From assembly GCA_937885345.1 (NCBI GenBank), contig CAKZZH010000134.1, positions 1 to 26,778 of the forward strand: a stretch of 26,778 nt of DNA. The letters run 5' to 3'. This DNA is from an uncultured Lachnospiraceae bacterium (GTDB taxonomy: Bacteria > Bacillota > Clostridia > Lachnospirales > Lachnospiraceae). How positions within the stretch are numbered: the stretch's first letter is position 1; each line of letters opens with the position of its first letter. The position numbers and the translations under genes were made by a program. This document shows, piece by piece, positions 1-7,090 of this stretch. The notes beneath the pieces were generated by a model that did no database searches, was not told the origin of the DNA, and saw only the letters and a list, made by a program, of their open reading frames with translations.

Positions 1-35
1 GTACAGTTTTAACCCTAACTAAATCAAAAATGTCC

Positions 36-64
36 TTGACAAGGGGAGCACTTTACTATATTAT
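36..64 (+). promoter_or_regulatory. Possible sigma-70/A promoter antisense to the TetR gene
   Basis: A perfect TTGACA (36-41), a 17-nt spacer and TATTAT (59-64, five of six matches to TATAAT) lie on the plus strand. The -10 box overlaps the stop codon of the minus-strand TetR gene, so transcription would run antisense into that gene. The -35 box also lies inside two short overlapping inverted repeats, TGTC-N3-GACA (31-41) and CCTTG-A-CAAGG (34-44), which could be a protein-binding site. No plus-strand gene follows. Use as a promoter is inference from the consensus match only. Confidence 0.4.
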
Positions 65-636
65 GGTTTACTGATGCACTTCTGTATGACGCTTATGATC
101 TCATCTTTAGACTCAGTACATCCGCCTCTTACCCATTCAGTGACAACTCCAATGATTCCTTTGAGATAAAAGATCATTATCAGCGGTTGCTCTTTTTCAG
201 GAACTCCGAATATGGTCAGTATGGGCCCAAATATAGTCCTAAACCATGTCTCATAAGTCTTTTCAGCACCCATCATCTCATTTTTTTCATACATCAGATA
301 AAAGAGTTTTCTGTTCTCTTCTACAAACTCCAGATATGGCATAAGGTATCTTGGGGTAACAAGAAACATTTCCTCATTGTCTTTATCTCTTATATCAATG
401 ACTTTGTCATCAAAGCGACCAAAGAAATCTTTATATACTGCTTCCACAGTTTCCTGAAGCAGATCATTTATATTGTCATAGTGAAGATAGAATGTGGATC
501 TGTTCACTCCGGCAGTCTCACATATTTCCTTAACAGAAATAAGTTCATAGTCTTTGTTATTAAGAATCGTTAGCAGTGCTGCATGCATCTTTTCTGCTGA
601 TTTAAAATATTTACTCTCATTCTTATTCATAAACAT
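61..636 (-). CDS. TetR/AcrR family transcriptional regulator
   Basis: A 191-aa protein of normal TetR-family length. The N-terminal DNA-binding domain is clear: the helix-turn-helix around residues 33-58 reads ISVKEICETAGVNRSTFYLH followed by YDNINDLL, the standard TetR pattern. The rest (about 70-190) is the helical ligand-binding and dimerisation part, whose ligand cannot be read from sequence. The stop TGA of the upstream 309-aa gene overlaps the chosen ATG as TGATG, so the two are probably translationally coupled. There is no strong ribosome site, and starts at GTG 639 or ATG 630 are also possible. It may control its own operon or genes left of the window. Family assignment is firm; target and inducer are unknown. 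Confidence 0.9.
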   Translation of the reverse strand: MFMNKNESKYFKSAEKMHAALLTILNNKDYELISVKEICETAGVNRSTFYLHYDNINDLLQETVEAVYKDFFGRFDDKVIDIRDKDNEEMFLVTPRYLMPYLEFVEENRKLFYLMYEKNEMMGAEKTYETWFRTIFGPILTIFGVPEKEQPLIMIFYLKGIIGVVTEWVRGGCTESKDEIISVIQKCISKP

Positions 637-1565
637 CACACCGTTACATTGATCCCGCTCGAAACAGGTTCAAAAGTAATAAAGCCCATAACATCCGCGC
701 TGACATTCCTGCCCACTCCGATAGCGGCGGCAGCCTGTGACATCTTCTCGGACTGGTATTTTACCATGGCCTTGAGATAATCCATATCGGCTTTGATCAT
801 TTCACGTTCCTCGGAGGCTCTGTGCTTTCTCTTAAGTTCTGCAAGTTCTTCCTTGCTCATATGAGGATCGACGACTTCCATCTCCTCAAATATCTCCATC
901 GTTTTCTCAAGCTCAAGCAGTTCATCTTCGCCAAAAGAAGCGATCTTCTCATTAAGCTCGATCATCGCTTCTTCGGAAACCTCAGCGATTGCCCCCTCGC
1001 TGCGCTCTTCGCGAATATCTTCCTGCTCGTTTAGTCTCTCATCCCTCTTACTTGTGACCTCCACAAGCTCCTCAAGTTCGAGATGATGCTTCTTCTTTCT
1101 GGCCACTATTTCAATACGTCTTGCATGTGAGAGCGAGATTTGAAGTTCCGCGGGATCACCGTCACCGGTAACGAGTTTTCTCTTTACCTCGCGTACTTTA
1201 CGCGATGCAGAGAGAAGCGCGCGCCCCGCACTGATCGAATTCTTTGCGGCTCTGATTTTCTGTTCTACCTCACCACTGTTGTAATTCAGATTCTTATCAA
1301 GTTCGCTGACCTCGGAAGTGCTCGAAGACGTCAAATCAAGAAAGCCACTCTCTTTCTCTTTGATAGTGCCCGAATATACAACCTCTTTCACTTGTACGCT
1401 CTCACCGGAATCGGTCTGAACAGTCTTAACAGTATACGACTGCCGGTTCTGATCGGAACTTTGATCAAGATTCCTGATCTTGTTACGCATGTCGGAAGAC
1501 CGCCCTGTCTCCTCATACGAACTGCCGGCAGGACCCACACCCACCGAATTCAGATTAACATTCAT
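636..1565 (-). CDS. Conserved-looking hypothetical protein, charged and coiled-coil rich
   Basis: I do not recognise a named family. The 309-aa protein has no signal peptide or membrane segment, so it is probably cytoplasmic. The first 100 residues are polar, Ser/Thr-rich and probably disordered. Residues about 100-270 are highly charged and predicted helical: a basic stretch (REVKRKL, HARRIEIVARKKKHHLELEEL), then a Glu-rich stretch, then KEELAELKRKHRASEEREMIKADMDYLK split by short breaks. The tail (about 275-309) is less charged and Val/Ala/Gly-rich. The start is well supported by GAGGAGG a few bases upstream. Its stop overlaps the start of the TetR gene, so the two share a transcript. The basic/acidic layout would fit a structural or scaffold role, but that is a guess. 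Confidence 0.8.
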   Translation of the reverse strand: MNVNLNSVGVGPAGSSYEETGRSSDMRNKIRNLDQSSDQNRQSYTVKTVQTDSGESVQVKEVVYSGTIKEKESGFLDLTSSSTSEVSELDKNLNYNSGEVEQKIRAAKNSISAGRALLSASRKVREVKRKLVTGDGDPAELQISLSHARRIEIVARKKKHHLELEELVEVTSKRDERLNEQEDIREERSEGAIAEVSEEAMIELNEKIASFGEDELLELEKTMEIFEEMEVVDPHMSKEELAELKRKHRASEEREMIKADMDYLKAMVKYQSEKMSQAAAAIGVGRNVSADVMGFITFEPVSSGINVTV

Positions 1566-1711
1566 TCCACATACCTCCTCAAAATCCGTTTATAAGGAAG
1601 GATAGATGCGCCCACTCGGGCATAAGCATAATATCGCTTGTCTCAAATATTACATCGGCATATTAACCTCTTCTCTTAACCACGCTTTGACCTTAACATG
1701 ATCACATTCGC

Positions 1712-3985
1712 TCAAATCTTATAATCCGCAAGCATTACGGGCTTTTTCCTGATAAGAAATGCCGGAACATAAGGAGACGGACTGCCGTAATATGCGTCAA
1801 ACTCCTCCGCTGCCATATCCGGAGATAAAGCACTTCCCGGATCATTGATCGCATACCCCGCGTCCTTAACGGATGCACAGATCCTATCATACAAGTCGGA
1901 GTTAACATCGCGCCACATATCTTCCTGCAAGGGATATAAGCAAATGCTTATATCCGGCCCCTTTACCTCCTCAAAAATACGGAGTTTGCTACAGATCCCT
2001 TCTTCAAGGCAATCCGTATTCTCGCTTAGTTCATTAAGCCCGATGCACCAGAGAATGCGTTTTGCTCTCTTCGGCTCAGTCACACCGGCGTAAACGGTTA
2101 TTTTACTCTGCCAGATATTCCTTGTATCCTCGCCTGCAAAAGCAGAAAGCGCATTTACATACTGCTCCTTGATATTCTCGGACCAAAGGATCACTTCATC
2201 GCTGCAGATAACTCCGGGCGTATTTGCGTACTGCCTGAGATTATACTGATCGATAATATCCTCCGCGGTAAAATCAGCCGACCTAAGACGCGGCACATAC
2301 ACGATCCGCTCCGAATATTTGCTCAGCCTTCTCGTATAAAATCCCTCCGGCACGCTAAGACAAGGATTTACATTATCATACGGATCCTGGATATATACAC
2401 TGTCCGGGCAATGACTTCGAATATCATAATTCTTATAATCGCAAAGCTTTATATTCCTTTGTCTGCCTGTCTCAAAAAGCTCGGTAAATTCAAGATTTAA
2501 AGCAGCATAATCCTCTGCTTTCACAAGCAGATCGATCTCATCATCGCTCATCAGAATCCTGCCATAGAAATCCTTCTTCATAACCGGCAGAGGAATTATA
2601 CAGATATCAGCCTCATTACCGCATTCCTTTATAAAACGCGTAAACGCGCCCAAATCACGTGCTCCCGTCGTAAGAAACAGGATCTCCCTTCGGTTCGCAA
2701 GTTCCCTTCGAACACAGTCGCATACCTTTTCCAGGACCTCTTTGCTTCTCTCAAGACAGGATGTTCTGCCGTCCTCAATCTCCTTATATTCCTCATAAAG
2801 AGCATCACAGAATCTCTGAAGCGATCCGGTTATAGCTAAGCTTCTTAAATCATCCTCGCCAAGAGTCTCCTCAACATAATTGCCGAGCAAGACAGCCTTA
2901 TTCTGTGCCTCGGCCGCTGCCTCAAGAACTTTGCCGGTATCCGTCGTTTCCTCGTTTACAAGATTAAATATCTCATCAAGATATCCGGCGGCAACATTTT
3001 CGAGTGAGCCGCTCTTATCCGGCTTCTGCCTTATGAGCATGTTTTTATCAAAGGTAAAATGCGGAAATTCCACTCCGGAAATCGCTTCCATTTCCCTCTT
3101 CTGTCCCTCAAAGAAAGGATAATCATGTCCGTTCCACACCTTGCGGATGACATTATAATTGCCGTACCTTCTTTCAAGTACGGTATTGTATGCCGCAGGA
3201 ACAGGGATCGTGATATTCTCGAAAGGAAGTCTTATTATCTTTTCATAGAACGCTTTATCATCGGCTACTTTATAACCGAGTTTAAGTACCCATGGAAAAA
3301 TCTGTCCCACCATATCGGCATCCTTTGGCCTTACTTCGGACATTTTACGCTCTGCTTCGCGGTACAGCATAATACCGATCCCTCGCGTATCACTTATATC
3401 GGGAAATGTGATCGAATATTCGGATGAAACATTCCTAAGAAGCATAACAGCCTTATCGCCGGCTATTTCGCCGTCCACAATACCGTCCGCAAGCGCGATA
3501 AGTTTCATGATCTCATCGTCTCGCGCCTTCTCCGCGTCCTCATCCTTATAGAGATAATCTTTTATGAAAATATCCACTCCCGCAAGCCACGGGAAATTAT
3601 CGTGCTCCTTAAGATAGGTCTCATCAAAGCACATTGTATCATTATTGACAACTCTGGCCAGAAAAAGCCAGTGATCCTTCTGCCTTGCATAATCGTGTAT
3701 TACATAATTGCCGGGAAGTTCCCTGTCGGCAACCTCCCTGAAGCGAATATAATCATCCCTTAACATACAGATATCGAGATCGTCATCCCAGGGCACAAAA
3801 CCGCCATGACGAACCGCACCCAGATAGGTACCCCAGTCCGCAAAATATCTGATGCTGTATTTATTGCAGATTCGATCAATCTCAGCAAGCACATCCAATG
3901 TCTGCGCCCATGCCTGCTTGATTGCGGTTGAAATATAAAATCCGTTCCGAACCTCATCCTTGAAAAATTCAGCGGAATGCGACAT
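1712..3985 (-). CDS. LicD-family nucleotidyltransferase fused to a large second domain
   Basis: The 757-aa protein has an N-terminal LicD domain (about 28-280) with the diagnostic block at 52-72: GTYLGAVRHGGF then VPWDDDLDI. LicD proteins transfer phosphocholine or related groups from a CDP carrier to cell-surface glycans. The C-terminal part (from about 430) starts as an alpha/beta domain (REILFLTTGARD) and contains YIQDPYDNVNPCLSVP, which recalls a domain often found with CDP-glycerol glycerophosphotransferase-type proteins in Lachnospiraceae; that link is from memory. Stand-alone LicD proteins are about 270 aa, so this is a long fusion. The ATG is chosen because GGAGG lies 6 nt upstream; an in-frame GTG six bases earlier abuts the ribosome site. 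It follows the DHH gene by 24 bp. There is no signal peptide, so it probably acts at the cytoplasmic face on a polymer precursor. Confidence 0.85.
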   Translation of the reverse strand: MSHSAEFFKDEVRNGFYISTAIKQAWAQTLDVLAEIDRICNKYSIRYFADWGTYLGAVRHGGFVPWDDDLDICMLRDDYIRFREVADRELPGNYVIHDYARQKDHWLFLARVVNNDTMCFDETYLKEHDNFPWLAGVDIFIKDYLYKDEDAEKARDDEIMKLIALADGIVDGEIAGDKAVMLLRNVSSEYSITFPDISDTRGIGIMLYREAERKMSEVRPKDADMVGQIFPWVLKLGYKVADDKAFYEKIIRLPFENITIPVPAAYNTVLERRYGNYNVIRKVWNGHDYPFFEGQKREMEAISGVEFPHFTFDKNMLIRQKPDKSGSLENVAAGYLDEIFNLVNEETTDTGKVLEAAAEAQNKAVLLGNYVEETLGEDDLRSLAITGSLQRFCDALYEEYKEIEDGRTSCLERSKEVLEKVCDCVRRELANRREILFLTTGARDLGAFTRFIKECGNEADICIIPLPVMKKDFYGRILMSDDEIDLLVKAEDYAALNLEFTELFETGRQRNIKLCDYKNYDIRSHCPDSVYIQDPYDNVNPCLSVPEGFYTRRLSKYSERIVYVPRLRSADFTAEDIIDQYNLRQYANTPGVICSDEVILWSENIKEQYVNALSAFAGEDTRNIWQSKITVYAGVTEPKRAKRILWCIGLNELSENTDCLEEGICSKLRIFEEVKGPDISICLYPLQEDMWRDVNSDLYDRICASVKDAGYAINDPGSALSPDMAAEEFDAYYGSPSPYVPAFLIRKKPVMLADYKI

Positions 3986-4009
3986 ATTCACCCTCCAAGA
4001 TCAATATTA

Positions 4010-4981
4010 CTATCCCTTAATCTCTCTAATAAAATTCTTCTCTATTGTATCGACGCACTCATCAAGTTCTTCAAGTGAGCCTGTAATGGGCACAAAACCG
4101 CCGGCCATGCTGGCATGACCGCCTCCGCTTCCCATTCCCGCAAGTGCACGGTTGGTAATATATCCCGCGTCCAGTTTGCCCGAGCTTCTTACGGAAAGCT
4201 TGATCCCGTCACTCTTGATAGAATAGACGACAACGAAATCCACTTCTATAAGATCCGTCATAAAATCCGAAATCGTGGCGATCAGCGTCTCCGGACAATC
4301 CCTTCCCGTATTGGCAAATGCAAGATTATCGCAGACTTTAATGGAATTGATCGCATTGGCATAGGCTTTAAGATCGTCAAATTTGAGACTGCAATGTTCA
4401 AACGAACGTATAAGTGCAAGATCCGCTTTCCCAAACAGATAATGGTATGCCTCCACATCCTGCTTATCCACGCCCCTCGAGAAGCCTGCCGTATCGGTCT
4501 TGATACCGTACAAAAGCGCGGTCGCAACCTTCGCGCTCATATGAACTTTTTCCTCACGATAATATTCGGTGATTATCGTGGCACATGCACCAAGTTCCGG
4601 CCTGATATCCGCATAACGGTATGATATGCCGGCATTATCTTCAAAGCTGGGATGATGATCGATACACACGATCGAGTTGCCCGCGACATCGGAAATATTG
4701 GAATTGCCGCGTTGCGAATCAACGAGTATTATCTCATCCTCAGGCGTGATGCTTATTTTATCGATATCGGTAAGCTCAATACCGAGTTTGAACACAAAGT
4801 CATTGGTGGAATATCTGTCTATCTCGCCGTGATAACAGATATCCGCCTTGATGCCATAATTACCGAGAAGCTCAGAGAGTGCGTATCCACAGGATATCGC
4901 ATCCGGATCCGGAAAATTATGCGTCTGTATATATACATGTCTGCTGTGTATTGCTTCCAGTATCTTCGTAAAATTACCCAT
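4010..4981 (-). CDS. nrnA: DHH/DHHA1 phosphoesterase, NrnA-like (nanoRNase / pAp phosphatase)
   Basis: A 323-aa cytoplasmic protein of the usual NrnA length. The DHH-domain metal motifs are all visible: HNFPDPDAISCG near residue 21 (motif I), ILVDSQ (II), CIDHHPS (III) and GIKTDTAGF (IV). The C-terminal DHHA1 substrate-binding motif GSGGGHASMAGG is near residue 290. NrnA-type enzymes degrade very short RNAs and dephosphorylate 3'-phosphoadenosine 5'-phosphate using manganese; some relatives cleave cyclic dinucleotide products such as pApA or pGpG. Sequence alone does not choose among these substrates. GGAG lies 8 nt before the ATG. The gene follows dgt by 25 bp, suggesting a nucleotide-housekeeping group within the lepB-dgt operon. 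Confidence 0.85.
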   Translation of the reverse strand: MGNFTKILEAIHSRHVYIQTHNFPDPDAISCGYALSELLGNYGIKADICYHGEIDRYSTNDFVFKLGIELTDIDKISITPEDEIILVDSQRGNSNISDVAGNSIVCIDHHPSFEDNAGISYRYADIRPELGACATIITEYYREEKVHMSAKVATALLYGIKTDTAGFSRGVDKQDVEAYHYLFGKADLALIRSFEHCSLKFDDLKAYANAINSIKVCDNLAFANTGRDCPETLIATISDFMTDLIEVDFVVVYSIKSDGIKLSVRSSGKLDAGYITNRALAGMGSGGGHASMAGGFVPITGSLEELDECVDTIEKNFIREIKG

Positions 4982-5006
4982 TTACTGCTCCAAACTCTCG
5001 TATTCC

Positions 5007-6242
5007 TTAATCGAAATACCCCTTATAATGCAGGTTGTAGGTATTATCCGGGAACACTTTATTATAAATCTCAATAAAATAATCGTCCGTCATCCCTGCG
5101 ATATAATCCATTACCATATCATCGACGCTGTTAACCTCATCATACTCCCCTTGTGTCGGGAAATATTTATCCTTGCGATATAGCATGATCTCATTATTGA
5201 TGTAATCAATATGATACTTCTTCAGATACGAATCCTCGCCTTTGCTCTCATAATCGTCCTTAAGAAATGCGTAGAGATTCTCAAAAAGTTCATCCGCCAC
5301 ATAATCGATCGCAACGCCCCGGCTGCCTGTTTTGGGCATATATATCATATCGTAATTATCTTTTTTAGCCTGTGCAAAATCCTCAAAGACATCGTCGGAC
5401 ATACATATATAATCCTTGCCATAACTGTTCTCGACGATATTTACAATGAGATTGTTGATTATTTCGGCATTGGATTTTCCGATCACTTTGGTCTTGTATG
5501 AATCGTCATTCACGATACCAAGCTTTTTGGCATCCTGCCTGTCTTTGCCCAGATATGCGATAATATCCGATACTCTCATAACGCAGCCTTCCAGCGTTGC
5601 CGGAATAAGACTCTTATCGGCATCCTTATCGGTATAGCATTCGTTTATTTTACGATCCAGCTCCGCAAAATCCGAATACGGCTGCGGTCTGTACAGATCA
5701 AGTTCCTTCTCACCGTTATGACAGATAATTCCATCAAGCGTCTGAAGGCTCAGATTGAGAAGACATATTTTATCGAGCACGCGGGCGCTGTGAATATTGT
5801 GCTTGAAGAAACGCCCTGTTCTCTTGTTATAGGCCTTTGAAAGTGCACTCTCTCCGGCATGTCCGAACGGCGTGTGTCCTATATCATGCCCGAGACTTAT
5901 CGCCTCGATAAGGTCGGTATTCAGTCCGAGAAGACTGCCGATATTACGGGCAATTCGTGACACCAGCTGAACATGCTGCATACGCCTCGTAATATCATCA
6001 TTGCGGTAAAGTGAGAAAACCTGTGTCTTATCCGAATATCTGTTATAATACGGGACATGCATTATTTTCTCGACATCCCTTACAAATGCAGGGCGCCAGA
6101 GATTGGCCTTATCATGATCCATATTGCGCCTCACGATATCTTCATCCTTAAATGCAAAAGGATTGACCTTATGTTCTCTTCTGTCCGCCTCGATCCTCTT
6201 AACAAGTTCATCCGAAAGACTGAAATACACGGCATGACCCAC
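5007..6242 (-). CDS. dgt: dGTP triphosphohydrolase-like HD-domain protein
   Basis: A 411-aa HD-superfamily enzyme expected to hydrolyse deoxynucleoside triphosphates to nucleoside and triphosphate. Motifs of the dGTPase family are clear: YSDKTQVFSL, DDITRRMQHVQLVSRIARN (first metal His), LGHDIGHTPFGHAGE (HD pair near 119-120) and KHNIHSARVL. I chose the GTG at 6242: a ten-base anti-16S match, GGAGGTGATC, ends 5 nt before it, and the GTG overlaps the lepB stop as TAGTG. An in-frame ATG at 6263 exists but has no ribosome site and would place that Shine-Dalgarno inside the coding region. The arrangement implies strict coupling to lepB translation. The exact nucleotide preference is not visible. 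Confidence 0.88.
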   Translation of the reverse strand: MGHAVYFSLSDELVKRIEADRREHKVNPFAFKDEDIVRRNMDHDKANLWRPAFVRDVEKIMHVPYYNRYSDKTQVFSLYRNDDITRRMQHVQLVSRIARNIGSLLGLNTDLIEAISLGHDIGHTPFGHAGESALSKAYNKRTGRFFKHNIHSARVLDKICLLNLSLQTLDGIICHNGEKELDLYRPQPYSDFAELDRKINECYTDKDADKSLIPATLEGCVMRVSDIIAYLGKDRQDAKKLGIVNDDSYKTKVIGKSNAEIINNLIVNIVENSYGKDYICMSDDVFEDFAQAKKDNYDMIYMPKTGSRGVAIDYVADELFENLYAFLKDDYESKGEDSYLKKYHIDYINNEIMLYRKDKYFPTQGEYDEVNSVDDMVMDYIAGMTDDYFIEIYNKVFPDNTYNLHYKGYFD

Positions 6243-6257
6243 TATCTGATCACCTCC
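6240..6257 (-). promoter_or_regulatory. Ribosome binding site of dgt inside the 3' end of lepB
   Basis: GGAGGTGATC (6257-6248) matches the 16S 3' end over ten bases and lies in the last codons of lepB. The dgt GTG follows with the overlap TAGTG. This site decides the dgt start and indicates translational coupling. Confidence 0.7.
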
Positions 6258-7021
6258 CACCATGATGTTATATTAAGTACCGCTTTAGCCCGAACTTCAT
6301 CGATTGAAACAAAAGTGTTGGTCCAGAATCTCGAATCCTTGGAATTGTTACGGTTATCGCCCAATACAAAATAGCATCCTTCCGGGACCACATAAGGTCC
6401 GTAATTGCCCGTCGGCTCACCCGAAGGGTACTCACCGTTATCATCCAGGAGGTACTCCTCCGTAATGACCGCGCCGTTTACATACACATCTCCGTCGGCG
6501 ATCGCCACCGTATCTCCCGGAATACCGATAACTCTCTTAATAAAGAGTTCATCCTCATTATCGGGATAATCGAAGATGATGACATCACCTCTCTTCGGAT
6601 CAGTGAACAAATACGCCAGCTTATTTCCGATCAGCTTAGAATCCTTCTCGATCGTCGGCATCATCGACCTTGACGGTACTTCGGCGACAAGTATGACATA
6701 ATTCTTGATAAGCGTCGCAGCAATCCACGCGATCACGCAGACAATAAGGATTTCCAGAATTGACTTGAGAATATATGGTTCTTTGCTCTTCTCCTCAAAC
6801 ACCGTTCCATACATTTCGGCCTGCTTTATCTCTTCTTCACTCTCGCCCGGGCCCGCACTCTCGCCGGAGTGCTCGCTTCTTGCGCGGTTTTCCTCATCAG
6901 AACTGTCCGTTACACCGAAAGCAGCCGTCTCATCAGAGGCGGCTTCTTCCAGATCGATGATCTCTATAAAATCATCGTTATCATTCGTTTCGAATTCATC
7001 GATATTATCGGGTTTTTCCAT
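6242..7021 (-). CDS. lepB: Signal peptidase I
   Basis: A 259-aa type I signal peptidase that removes signal peptides from exported proteins outside the membrane. One membrane segment (about 84-113, rich in Ile/Val/Leu) precedes the catalytic Ser in PSRSMMPTIE (Ser119). The catalytic Lys is in FIKRVIGIPGD (Lys162), and the conserved box GDNRNNSKDSR is near the C terminus. The roughly 80 residues before the membrane segment are strongly acidic and low-complexity, longer than in typical Gram-positive SipS enzymes; they should be cytoplasmic. The ATG at 7021 is chosen because GGGAG lies 6 nt upstream; an in-frame ATG 33 bp earlier lacks a site. It is the first gene of the probable lepB-dgt-nrnA-licD operon. 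Confidence 0.93.
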   Translation of the reverse strand: MEKPDNIDEFETNDNDDFIEIIDLEEAASDETAAFGVTDSSDEENRARSEHSGESAGPGESEEEIKQAEMYGTVFEEKSKEPYILKSILEILIVCVIAWIAATLIKNYVILVAEVPSRSMMPTIEKDSKLIGNKLAYLFTDPKRGDVIIFDYPDNEDELFIKRVIGIPGDTVAIADGDVYVNGAVITEEYLLDDNGEYPSGEPTGNYGPYVVPEGCYFVLGDNRNNSKDSRFWTNTFVSIDEVRAKAVLNITSWWEVIR

Positions 7022-7042
7022 AATATCTCCCTGTATTTTATT

Positions 7043-7070
7043 ATTGTATATCAAGGATATGACCCATCAA
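7043..7070 (-). promoter_or_regulatory. Probable lepB promoter
   Basis: Read on the minus strand there is TTGATG (7070-7065), a 16-nt spacer and TACAAT (7048-7043), about 20 bp before the lepB start codon and inside the 69-bp gap after htpG. The -10 matches five of six consensus bases and the -35 four of six. It would give a short leader and drive lepB and the genes after it. Confidence 0.5.
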
Positions 7071-7090
7071 ATATCACCGTTTCCCGGCAA

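Noticed and set aside
187..573. A plus-strand open frame downstream of the antisense promoter at 36-64
   Set aside because: It lies wholly opposite the TetR gene, its product has no family pattern, and it has no ribosome site.
1600..1626. A short GCCC/GGGC hairpin in the 146-bp gap before the 309-aa gene
   Set aside because: The stem is 4 bp plus a bulge with no T run, too weak to call a terminator or regulatory RNA. I also found no convincing promoter in this gap.
7071..7090. A small CCG-CGG hairpin after the htpG stop
   Set aside because: Only three to four pairs and no T tract, so it is not a supported terminator.
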